Positions 22,303 through 32,041 of a stretch of 64,000 nucleotides of DNA are shown here, in pieces (the stretch's first letter is position 1; each line of letters begins with the position of its first letter). The stretch comes from Pseudisothecium myosuroides (lineage: Eukaryota > Streptophyta > Bryopsida > Hypnales > Lembophyllaceae). Location: positions 8,742,001-8,806,000 of the forward strand of contig OX637297.1 in NCBI GenBank assembly GCA_951799445.1, in the 5' to 3' direction. The translations under genes were made by a program, and so were the position numbers. The notes under the pieces were generated by a model. The model saw only the letters and a program-made list of their open reading frames with translations. It was not told where the DNA came from and made no database searches.

Positions 22303-25300
22303 GTGAGCAACTTCATATGCTGACATTAGTGGTTCCTTCTGACATTTGTATGGATGTATGGATGTATTCGAAAAGTAACTGATGCAAGAGCTGTCATGTC
22401 TTGTTGGCGTAGACTGCAATATGCATTATTCCTCTGGATTTGGTAAGTTTTGGTGCCTAGTTGAATTACGCTGTCCGTTTAAAACCCTCAACCGTGAAGA
22501 ATATGGAACTGCAGTCCCCGTAATTGTTCCCATGAATGAGCGGCAACAACATTTTCTTAGCGAGGTCAGCAATAAATAGAACCTCATGACAAGAATACAC
22601 TGCAATATTTGAAATTTTATACAAATTCAGCTAGTTTATGACAAGAAGCTATTACCTCGTCGCAAAGTAGACATTGGGGTTGCCGAGCAAGTTATCTGTG
22701 TTTGTAGTCCACTAATCTGTCGTGCAATGGGGTCCTCTTTTTTCATTGAAGTTGTCATGAACATGTACAATTCAATTGCATGACAACCTAGAATACGGAA
22801 GCTTTTATTATGAACGCTTTGTTGGATCATTTGACCCAGTTTGTTCACAGGCGTGGTTACACGCAGTCTGCAGCTTTAGTGCAGAGAATTGTAAAAGTGG
22901 TTCTACTTGCAAATGTTGGACTGTTATTTTATTCTTGGTGACTACCCAAACAGCACGCGTTGGCTTCAATCTCGTTGCAGGTGATATGATGACTTCTGTT
23001 GCTGCTTCAAAGGTTTTATTCCCGTAAGATCAGTAAGAAGTGGTATTCTCAAATCAAAGGGGACATTTCGTAAGCCTTGTCATAGCAAGTGCTTCATTCA
23101 ATATGCAATCACTCAATGGACATGACATTGTGACACAGGTAATCTTCTAGGATGAACTTTGGAATTGTGAAGCTTACAAGCATGCATTAGGAAGAGAACA
23201 TAAAATGGGGCTAATCCCGGCATGTTGTGCCTACTAATCTTAATATGTCTGGCAATATCGAAGAGGTCAGAGATCTTGACAGTAGGGCTTTTAAACAAAT
23301 GAGGATTAATTAACTAATTGTAGATTATCTGAATGACAGTGTCATTTGCGGACAATCTGTGATTTCTGTACAGAAGCGGAGGGTATGGTGGCCATCAATG
23401 GATGATTTCAATCTCTTCACCGATTCAAAATTAAGCTGTTTGTAAGTCCTGCATGGATGTCATACCTAAAGAGGTACAGCCCTCATGCTCCATCATTGAA
23501 CTCAACCTTTTATGTTTGTCCTAGAAGGGGGGAAATGTGTCATTCTCAAATTTACGCTTTCTTTCAGTTGGTGCTTCAAGTTATGCATTCTGATTATGAT
23601 ATCTAGTGTTTCCTCCTTTGAGGTCAAAGATGTGCAATAGCTTGGCATATATGAATGATAGAAGCAGAAGCAATTGGTCTTTTTTGATAGAAGCAAGTAG
23701 GTACTTCACGTTGAAAATGATGCTCCATATAGACTACATCAGTCAGTCCGCGTGAAGGTTAAGAGCAGACTGGATATTGGCAGTGTGCAGGTTGTTGACA
23801 TGCAATTTTGTCGGCATGTATGAGGACGCTCAAGGTGCTTCTATTCTATGGAGACAAAATGCTTCCAACCTTCTACGTCGCATGCCACAATACACGTAAC
23901 GTGTTTGTCAAGAATCCACGCTTGTAGAAGGTTCCTTCCCATCTATTGTGACGAAGTCATTGGTATTTGAGAAGCTATGCTCACTTTTAGCAAAATTGCC
24001 ATTTCCTTGAAGCCCAGACGGTAGGGAAGCAAGAAGGCAATCAATGATTCTGAAGATGGTGTGCTTATATATTGAGAAGGCATGGTTTTTCTGCAGCTCA
24101 ACATCCGTATTCAGTGCACAAATTAGTCATCACATGCTCCACCTTAATTTCATTGAAGGTGGATATGTATCTGTAGTGAGAAAGACTTTGAAAAAGGGTT
24201 GCCAATCTTATTATGAGGACGAAAATAATTAAGTAGAGGGGCACGTGCGTTCCATGCAGAAATTTTCACTGTGGCTAGAGGCCTTGTTCAGAGAGCCTTG
24301 AGAATGCTCTCATTTGTAAGTCTTTTTTGTGGGGGATATTGAATCAAGTGAAACACAATACTATTTACCATGTCCAATGTCTGGAAGCGTCAATCACAGC
24401 TTGTTTCTTGTGTGTTACACTTCTGAAATCATGTTTGCAGAACGCGTTTCTATAAATAACCATGTGCCATGTGCTGTTTGTTTCAATACAGGACGGACAG
24501 AGAAAGCACGTCTCGAACATGTTCAATTGTTGAATCATGAACGCGTTTCCTTTCACAGCTACGTGCCCAGCGTCGTTCACTTCAATACAAAACAAGCACA
24601 GAATGCATATTGCTGTCACGTTGAACTGTTGAATCAATAACATGTTTCCGTGATGACAACAAGAACGTCATCGCCAACATGTAAAATATGTCGCTCCTTT
24701 GCCAGTCCTAATGGAAGTCTACTTCACTGAGAGCCTGACCATCCACGTCAGCAACATTTTCTTGGAAAATTTCTCTGCAGTTGTCCTTCCCTTGTCTTTT
24801 TATCGTGCGGTCTGGGTTTCACATGACTCCACAGTAAGTTTTAGACAGTTACCCATGGTAAAAGGTAAACCCCTTGCCAATGTGGCAAGGTCATGTTGAA
24901 TGCGATGTTGTATGCAAACAAGCCCATCGTATTTAGGACATACTGTAAAACATCATTGTTCATTCCGACAGGACCTTGTTATGCTACTGACATGCACATG
25001 CTAGCCCACGTAGTCCACAGAATTGAAGCTGTAGACATCTTACAGTTTTTGACATGCTGATGTCATTGGCAGCATGCCCTGTTTTTCTCTTGCGTCCAAC
25101 AAAACGCCAGTTTCTTATAGTGACATCCCGCGCTTCTGCTATCAAGTCATTGACCCCGTGCCGCACGCAAAGAATAGAAATCATAAACATATTAATATAT
25201 TCATAAAGATTTATTTTACATATACATGTCACAAAAAGCAGTTCTGAAAAATTAATCGAAGAACAGTCATACTGACTCAGCGGACTGTACTTTGAAACCC

Positions 25301-25335
25301 TCACTTGCGACTGCGCTTAATGGATGTAGAATGCG
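22303..25335. other. Unassigned; coding-like fragments, no named gene
   Basis: Plus-strand fragments with exon-like borders occur at about 22479-22565 (REEYGTAVPVIVPMNERQQHF, ending before GTCAGC), 22630-22690 (LVYDKKLLPRRKVDIGVAE), 22835-22920 and 23377-23440 (KRRVWWPSMDDFNLF after a CAG). They could belong to one further decayed gene. I do not recognise it. Confidence 0.3.
24442..24640 (+). repeat. Two diverged copies of a ~98 bp tandem repeat
   Basis: Both copies begin AACGCGTTTC (24442 and 24540). They share a CAATACA(GG/AA) centre and an end reading GTTCAATTGTTGAATCA or GTTGAACTGTTGAATCA. A partial third copy (AACATGTTTCCGTG) follows at about 24640. Confidence 0.6.
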
Positions 25336-25433
25336 TCGTGCGATATCACGATGGCAGTCGCGCCCCGCAGAATGCATCGTGACATCTCAGGATTGCTGCG
25401 ACGACAAACACAGTGCGTCGGGAGTTCCCACGA
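25336..25433. repeat. Palindrome cluster A, 3' end of element 1
   Basis: Three 16 bp sites related to TCGTGGGATCCCACGA lie at 25336-25351 (TCGTGCGATATCACGA), 25377-25392 (diverged) and 25418-25433 (TCGGGAGTTCCCACGA), exactly 41 bp apart. They lie 67-164 bp beyond the stop codon of the DUF7869-like gene. A companion motif CGATGGCAGT(C/A)GCG follows the first and third. Confidence 0.7.
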
Positions 25434-25499
25434 TGGCAGTAGCGACCCCAGACTAAACACTCAATCATGGGTCCACCACATTTGCCCGATTCAAATTCA

Positions 25500-26373
25500 C
25501 TAAGGCAGCCTCCCTACTCTTCTGAGGAATCGTCCGTGATTATTGATCCACTCTCCTGGACCAATTTGCATACACTGCAGCACCGCATCCACCCAGGTAG
25601 GGGGACTATTTTCAACAACCCATTTATTGTACCAGCAATTCCGATAAATCAATTCCAGCCTCATTTCGGAGTTATTGGGTCGCCAGTACTGAAGCAAGAA
25701 CTTCCCGTTATTCACATCTCCTTCCACTCTGCATACAATAGACAATGCTCTTCCCTGCCAAACAACACATGATTCTGGGACTTCCGGTCTGAGAAGTACC
25801 CAACAGCCTGGTCGTATGTCTAGCCATGGATTAAAGCTTTCCCTTGGCGCTTCATTTGCAGGGCCGCAGTAAGGCTCCGGCTCCTCTTCTTCCTCCGGAA
25901 TCACATCCATGGGATTGACTGTCGATCGTGGGCGAGGGACTCCACTACGCGCCACCCTCCAATCGTGTTGTGGCCAAGAGCCTTCTACCAACTCTGGAGG
26001 ACACTCGGGTAGTGGTTCCTTCAACTCATCAAGAACACACTTCCAATAATCCACGTATGGACCGAACTCAGTAGCAAATCCCTCGCATTTAGAAATACCG
26101 TATTGCCAGTACTGAATGTATTTCTCGATTCCTACCAGCATGAAACCCTTGTTCAAGGTAGCTTTCCGCACCACTTCCCTTGCCTTCTTTTGATTTCCAT
26201 TCGGTATCGGAACCTCGCTGCCCCACATGGGCTTAAACGGAATAGGATTTGGACAGTCGTGAGGGAGTATGGGCTAACCATTGCTATCTGTCTTCCAAAT
26301 GCATTTAGAAGGTTTCTTCGACGACAACCAGTTCGAATCAACTGCTGACCTTTTGAAGTTCATGATGGGGACC
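25500..26373 (-). pseudogene. DUF7869-like gene of element 1, C-terminal part
   Basis: The minus strand encodes the C-terminal third of the protein seen at 61991-64000. Shared landmarks are IEKYIQYW (IKYWEN in the other copy), VDYWKCVLDELKEPLPE (VHYWRGVKVALEEPLPD), an acidic hinge with a CGP or IGP motif, and a tail domain with ALSI(V) and QYWRPNN (QYFRPTA). The frame is open from 26273 down to the stop at 25500 and carries one TAG at 26274-26276. It continues to 26373, where the LTR retrotransposon begins; the codon frame resumes exactly at 45432-45436 if the element and one copy of GGACC are ignored. Function is inferred only: a candidate mobile-element protein. Confidence 0.75.
26369..26373. 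repeat. Target-site duplication GGACC (left)
   Basis: GGACC at 26369-26373 and again at 45432-45436 flanks the two LTRs. Five base pairs is the usual duplication for Ty3/gypsy integrases. Confidence 0.95.
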
Positions 26374-27629
26374 TGTGAGCTCCCTGTTTGTCACTTGGGA
26401 CTCACAATCATCTTTTTTCTGTTTTTAATTATTTTGAGTGTAGTTTTATATACAAAAAACCCAAAAAAGAGTGTAAAACCAAAATATGTATGTCACATGC
26501 TATTATAGGTATTTGGTCTTAAATAGAGTATTTCCCTAAATTTAACTAATTATCACATGTAAATAGGATAGAAACCTGTGAATTGTACAAATTGTAGATA
26601 TTTAGTAGAAAAGGCCAATTTACCTGAGAATACCATGCATGTGACAAAATTTGGCTAAAATTGGTCCGAGAGAACTTGGTGAGAAACCTAGAAGCCAGTT
26701 CACGGATAGGTTTCAAGTTCCAATCAATTTTCACTTTCCGTAGAAACTCCAATTGTTAGCTTGCAGGTTGAAGAAACGCAGCACAACCTGATGAAGGAGG
26801 TTTTATATTCAAAGACGATATTTTAGGGATAAATTACATTGGAAGCTTGATGGCAAAGTTGCTTTGCCGAGAGTTCTTTCTATGTAAAAGACTCCCTTAA
26901 ATTGACAATTAAAGGAGATTGTAAAATTTAATTCTCCCTTGACCATTGTGTAAGTCAAGAGATGGACTTACACACCTTTTGTAGAATTCAATGAGAGATT
27001 CTGCAAGAAGTTTCGGAATTTTTTGATCCTCAGAAGATGCTTTTCCGAACGGTCAACCGCCAAAACCTAAGATGGGAAATTCTTGGAAATTACCCAGGTT
27101 GCGGTAAAATCTCACTAAAAATTAGAATAGCTTCTTTTATGTTAATAAGACGCTCCAACAAGTTTCAAGGTATTCCGATTGCCAGAAGTACCCGAATTGA
27201 CAAGATTCTCCTTGTACCGGCAAAATTGAAGATTACGGTGGGAGTTGACCGGCATCCCGGGAGCATACGAATTCGGAATAGGGTCAAAATTAGGTCTTTC
27301 CTTACTCCCTCAAACCTACTAAAGAGCCTAGGCTAGTTACTTTTCTCAGAAAAGTCAAACTCCAGGAACTGGGTTTTTTAACCCATTTTGGTGTTTAGTT
27401 AGCGCTAAGTTTTATTGAGTTTTTGACGTCAAATTAGGGGGTAGAGGGACCCTTGGACTAAAAATGGCCTTCTGAAGCTAATGGCGCAATCCGTTTGTGA
27501 TTTGGAGTTAATCTCCAAAAGTTAGAAAATGGTCCAGTGTAGAAAGTCAAAATTGGTAATTTGAGATTAAAATCTCAAAAGATAGGTTTACCGCAAAGAA
27601 ATGAGAGAAGGTGGGTGCCCTTGGAAGAG

Positions 27630-27638
27630 TATTTAAGG
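27630..27638 (+). promoter_or_regulatory. Candidate TATA box of the LTR promoter
   Basis: TATTTAAGG is followed within about 25 bp by CTCTTCTCCTCTCAACTC, a pyrimidine-rich tract typical of plant transcription starts. If used, R would begin near 27660. The 3' LTR equivalent is 42230-42238. Confidence 0.45.
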
Positions 27639-28104
27639 GGCACCTCTTCTCCTCTCAACTCACCCCTTTAGGTTCATTTTGAACCTCTTTTCAAGTTTTG
27701 GGTCCATTTAGTTGGATTTTGGCCATTTTAGGCCACGTTGCCAAACTCTTGTGTTTTTGGAGCATTTTTAGCTCCATTGTCACTCTTTTTCAAGCTCTCT
27801 TGAAGGACATTGGGGTCCCTTCAAAAGCTTGCCTTGATTTTCTTGTGTTCTTGTGTTTTGTTGAGTTGTTTGAAACATTTTGTTGAGGTTTGAGAAGTTG
27901 TACTAATCCTAGTGGATTCCTCCTTATGTCCGGCTTGCCGCTTGAGGAACCTCTAGTGTCTAACCTTGAGTTTTTCTTTGGTGGATTAGAGAGTGACTAA
28001 CTTGTGTTTGGAATACTATCGTACTAACCGCTACTAACACATGTAAGTAGGTGTGTTTTGTGGAAACTAACCCTTGTTGCCTTTGTCCCCGTATTTCCTT
28101 TTGC

Positions 28105-28356
28105 ACGGCGAAGCTTTGACTTCACATGTTGTGAGTCTATAGAATTTAGATGTGTTTTTCCAAGCACGGCGGAGCTTTGAACCCCCTTTGTTTTAATTTG
28201 TGTCAGTTTGGAGAGAACGGCGAAGCTTTGACTTAGATGTTTAGAAGTCATTAGTATTTTTAGAGAAACCAAAACTACGGCGAAGCTTTGACTTTAGACG
28301 GTTAGGAGTTATTAGTATTTTTGAAGAAATCCAAAAACACGGCGAAGCTTTGGCCT
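28105..28356 (+). repeat. Five dispersed 18 bp repeats in the LTR
   Basis: ACGGCGAAGCTTTGACTT and close variants start at 28105, 28166, 28217, 28277 and 28339, with spacing of 51-62 bp. The copies differ mainly in their last bases; intervening DNA is unrelated. The same array is at 42705-42956. They lie shortly downstream of the probable transcription start, so they could be bound as DNA or act in the RNA leader. Confidence 0.75.
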
Positions 28357-29352
28357 TACTACCCCCAAAACAATTAAGAGTTTCTTTGAACAAAGGTCTC
28401 CTAGGAATTTGAGAGAAAATTCCCACCAAGGTGTATTTTTAAATACATTAAGTTTAGTCTCCTAACACGTGTTTGGAGAATTCAAGTTTAGCCTCCAAAG
28501 TTAGAATTTAAGCCTCCCTAGTTGAATTTGGAAGAAATTGTGAAAGGGTGTCAATCTTATAATTTAGAATGTAAGCATTTAGGAGAAGAAAATTGAGTCC
28601 AAAAGTCGAGAAACCGCATTTGGAAGTCCCAACATTTCCCCCAAAGGGCCTGGATCGACCTGGAGACCAGAATCGAGAGCCCCTAGATCGGAAGCCCAAC
28701 TGAAACGAGGCAAGGGAGCCCCCGAGGTCTGGCCAGTCACGGCATGCCACGTGTCAATGCCACCCCAGCAAGCCAGGGACGGGAAGGGTCCCAGCGAATG
28801 CCGAAGCGCCACGTGGCGACGGGGAAGGAGAGCGCTCCGCCTTGTGCTGCTTGCTCGTGTGGTCTGATCGTTCTGGATTGTCGTTCTGGCCTACCGGTCT
28901 GGCCTTGTGTTGGTCTCTGTATGCTGGCCTATTGGCTTCCGAACTAAAAAAAATTGAGTATCCAGGCATACTTTGGACTCAGGAAAAAAATTGATATTTT
29001 CCCTTGAAAGGAAAACAAAACCTCAAAAAACAAGTAGGATTTAGGAGAAGAGACAAGTAGAATTAAGGAAGATAGGGGGGTGAAGAGGTAGGATAGAAAA
29101 ATTAGAATATCTTAGAGGTAGCGTTTCCATTACCAAAAAGAGCCCAAAAAACATCATAGAAGAAGAAAACCTCTTAGAATTCTCGTAGGACTCTTCAAGC
29201 TCTTGAGCACCACAATTGCAAGTGAGTTGAGAATGGAGAAGGTAGGAGGTTGAAGGAAAATTAGAATTAGGAGGATTTGCTAAGAAATCTTGAAGAGCCA
29301 CTTTGGACCATTAGTTTTTAGATAAAATAATAATTGACTTAGAAGGAGATAG

Positions 29353-29414
29353 GAGTCAATTATTACTTAGAAGTCAAGAGTCAATTATTACTTAGAAGTC
29401 AAGAGTCAATTATT
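29353..29414 (+). repeat. 25 bp tandem repeat in LTR
   Basis: About 2.5 copies of GAGTCAATTATTACTTAGAA plus five more bases, period 25 bp (starts 29353, 29378, 29403). Duplicated in the 3' LTR at 43953. Confidence 0.8.
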
Positions 29415-29574
29415 TATTCCAACTAGTCAACCTTGGGAATAACTAAATAATTGAGTTAGAATAGTGTGAGAAGAAAAAGAAGGAGTAGAGTTAGAAAGAA
29501 AAAGAGAAGTAGGAAAACTTGTATTAGACTACAACCTTTAAGCGGTGAGCAAAATTACCAAGGCACTTTCAAAG

Positions 29575-31935
29575 ATGGCGGACCAAGAATATTTGGATGA
29601 GCTCATCTACAACACGGCGGATGAAGCTCAACTTGAGGTAAATTACTAACTTTTACCTTTCCTTTGCAATTGTTTAGATTAGCAATTAAAACACTTAGCC
29701 GAAACTTCAATGTCGATTCAGAGCGTTTAGATTAGGATCTTTCCCAAGTTTATCCATTGAAATTGGTAGATTAGGATTAGAGCTCTCCGAAAACATCTTA
29801 AACTTGGAATTCCGACTTAAAACAAAGGAGTTAGCCTAGGATGAAGTTTAGAGTAAAACTCGGATGAAGAATATTTAGAAGTGTCCAAGTAGAGGTTAAT
29901 TAGAGAATTAGCAAGTAGAAGTAATTTGGGTCATAGGAGCAAAATTAAAAGTGGATTTCATAATTAGGATTAGTAGTAATTGACGGATGAAGTTTGAAGT
30001 ACCGATTAGCGGTCAAACTTCATCCATCAACAACTTTTGCTAGGAAAGGTTTCAAATCAAGTTAGGGACCATTTTGGAAAGCTCAAATTAGCCTCTTCAA
30101 GGAACAAACTTCAAAATACTAAAAATAGTAACTGACCGGAACTCGTTTCAAACTTCAAAGAACAAGGGAAGGTAGAATTAGGGCATCTACACGTGAGTAA
30201 GGAAGGAATTTAGCATTAGAATGTTAGAGTAGTAACTTCAAGGGTTCCGCTCGTAGTTCAAACTTCGGGAAATACCCATTTAGTTAGAAGGAATGGAAGG
30301 ATGAAGTTCGGGTTAGGAAACGGATGAAGTCAACTTAGATTAGATTAATCAAGACCAAACTTAGGATTTAGATAGTGTCTAACCACTCTACTTTAGTGTT
30401 CAAATTTTGTGATTAATTGAAATAGGGAACAAGTCTAATTGAATGGATGAAGTTTAATTAGCCCTAAGAAGGCTAAACTTCATCCACCCATATCTTTTGC
30501 TAGGAAAAGGGGATAGAGTCGAGTTTTATGTTTTTAGAAATGGCATGAAATTCTCTACAACTTCGGGGTGCTAAATTTAGACTGTAGCAAGGTTGTTTAA
30601 AAACCACCGTGGCTTGTTTCACTTGAAGTAGCTTAGGTAGAAACTGGAATAGTTGCATTTTGCTTGAGTTTAATTCCAATTGTGGGTATTTAGGAACTTT
30701 AGAAAAGATCCATTGCTTGGAAGGCACAATGGACCGACATTAGACACCCGTAGGACCACAAAATCCCACTCTAATGCTAGAACCTGGTTGTGCTCGACTA
30801 TTTACCAAGGGTGGGTAAATAGGCGCTCACATATTGGTGTGTCTGCCGGGAGTTAGGAATGTATGTATGCAAAAATTTCTACTAACTAAGTGTGAGTTTA
30901 TAGGAATCCTACATTGCTTCTGAGGACGAAGAGTTTGAAGCGTGGTTTGAGGAAGTTTTTGAAGAAAATGTTCCAATTGCCCCTTTGTACACTGAGTTTG
31001 ATGTTTGGCGGAGCACTCACCGAGAGATACCAATCAAGAACTACTTTGATGATGAGTTAGGCTTTAGTGACGACGAAGACAACGATGTGCTTCCATTAGA
31101 AGATCTTGTCTTGGGTCTACAAGAGTTGAATGTATCATTTGAGTTTTGGGCACATTTGGCTAGACAATTCCTGTTAGAGCCAAATAAACACTTTGGCCCA
31201 ATAGCAAGTGCTCTTAATGGCGGTGAGTTTGGAGTGCCCGAATAAGTGTTTAACCCGTGTATGCTTTTCTATTGGAGAGTTGTGTTAGCTTATTGGAGAT
31301 TTGAAAATATATATGTACGAGAGTGTTTTGAAGCCCAACACCCAGTCGACGGTAGAAACGAGGTTCTTACCGAGCGTCCCTTCTTCAACATCAGATATGC
31401 TGCACCGCTTGCGCTCCGTAGTATCAATCTTTTCCGAATTGATGAACGAAGTTGTGGTGAAACTCGAGATCATGACAATTCCTACATCGAACCAGAGCAG
31501 TTTCGAGTGTGGCACAACGGTATTAGCCACTTAACTGTCCAGTGTTGTCAGGGTATTTTGACTCGCCTTGTGCCCTCTACGTTGATCACAGAACAACAGC
31601 TCAAGTACATCATCGAATACGCCTCAGCTTGCGAACCTTGCCAAGATGCCGAAGATTACAGAGTCTCGCTTTATACCGCTCCAGGACGCGAAAATTTGCA
31701 TCAACCTCGGTTCCATCCACTGTACTACTCATATCCAAGTCATGGTAAGAGGTCTCGGGAAAATCGAATTCTGAATGCAACCTTCTTCACAAACGCCGAG
31801 ACGTGGAAACGTCATCTTCCGTCCATTGAACGAATCGAAGAATCACAAGCACCATACTTCTTCGAGTATCGACCAACATTAGTAGAGATCATGAGTACTT
31901 TGATCTGCGATGATGAGATAATAGCACCAGCTTAG
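29575..31935 (+). CDS. Extra ORF upstream of gag, predicted spliced from an LTR exon
   Basis: Predicted exon 1 lies wholly in the LTR (29575-29637, starting MADQEYLDEL and ending in LE) and stops at donor GAG|GTAAAT. Exon 2 starts at 30904 after TACTAAC...TTATAG, a branch-point and acceptor pair. The junction is phase 0 and joins two acidic stretches (...EAQLE then ESYIASEDEEF). The 1266 bp intron would cover the LTR end and primer site. Exon 2 runs to TAG at 31933-31935. One in-frame TAA at 31243-31245 interrupts it, but a strong donor (G|GTGAGT at 31223) with in-frame acceptors at 31287-31288 or 31332-31333 could remove it. There is no ATG early in exon 2, which supports the splice. The protein has no recognised domain. 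Ogre elements also carry an ORF before gag; homology to it is not shown. Confidence 0.55.
29985..30486 (+). repeat. Two related hairpins in the LTR
   Basis: The first has arms GGATGAAGTTTGA at 29985-29997 and its exact complement at 30013-30025. The second has TGGATGAAGTTTA at 30444-30456 and its complement at 30474-30486. Each is followed by nearly the same tag, CTTTTGCTAGGAAA, at about 30033 and 30494. Further single GGATGAAGTT copies lie between them. All of this falls inside the predicted leader intron. It also occurs in the 3' LTR (+14600). Confidence 0.7.
30835..30852 (+). promoter_or_regulatory. Probable tRNA primer-binding site
   Basis: TGGTGTGTCTGCCGGGAG begins three bases after the LTR end. 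It starts with TGG and shares the TGCCGGG core with the site complementary to plant tRNA-Asp (TGGCGCCGTTGCCGGGGA), but several middle bases differ. The primer tRNA is therefore uncertain. Confidence 0.55.
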
Positions 31936-32041
31936 AGCAGCTAGCTCAGTAGTTTTTGTGTGGAATGGTTTTTATACTTGTATATATATTTTTGGATTTG
32001 TTTGGTGTGAATTGAGACTCATCTACTAACAATAACTTTAA

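Larger units (their letters stand above)
26374..30831 (+). mobile_element. 5' LTR of Ty3/gypsy retrotransposon (4458 bp)
   Basis: Begins TGTGAG and ends CTCACA, so the ends are perfect 6 bp inverted repeats. It repeats at 40974-45431 with identical length and one difference seen by eye (T at 28449, C at 43049). Internal features are a TATA-like TATTTAAGG at 27630-27638 before a pyrimidine-rich probable start region, five AAGCTT-centred repeats at 28105-28356, a 25 bp tandem repeat at 29353-29414, two 13 bp-arm hairpins near 30000 and 30460, and a predicted coding exon at 29575-29637. The short frames inside have no coding support. 4.5 kb is very long for an LTR and recalls Ogre-type elements. 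Confidence 0.95.

Noticed and set aside
27037..28947. Short frames within the LTRs (for example 27037-27336, 28579-28812)
   Set aside because: They recur identically in the other LTR only because the LTRs are duplicates. No domain or coding signature is present.
30835..30852. Initiator tRNA-Met primer-binding site
   Set aside because: The sequence after TGGT is GTGTCTGCC rather than ATCAGAGC; it is closer to the tRNA-Asp type.
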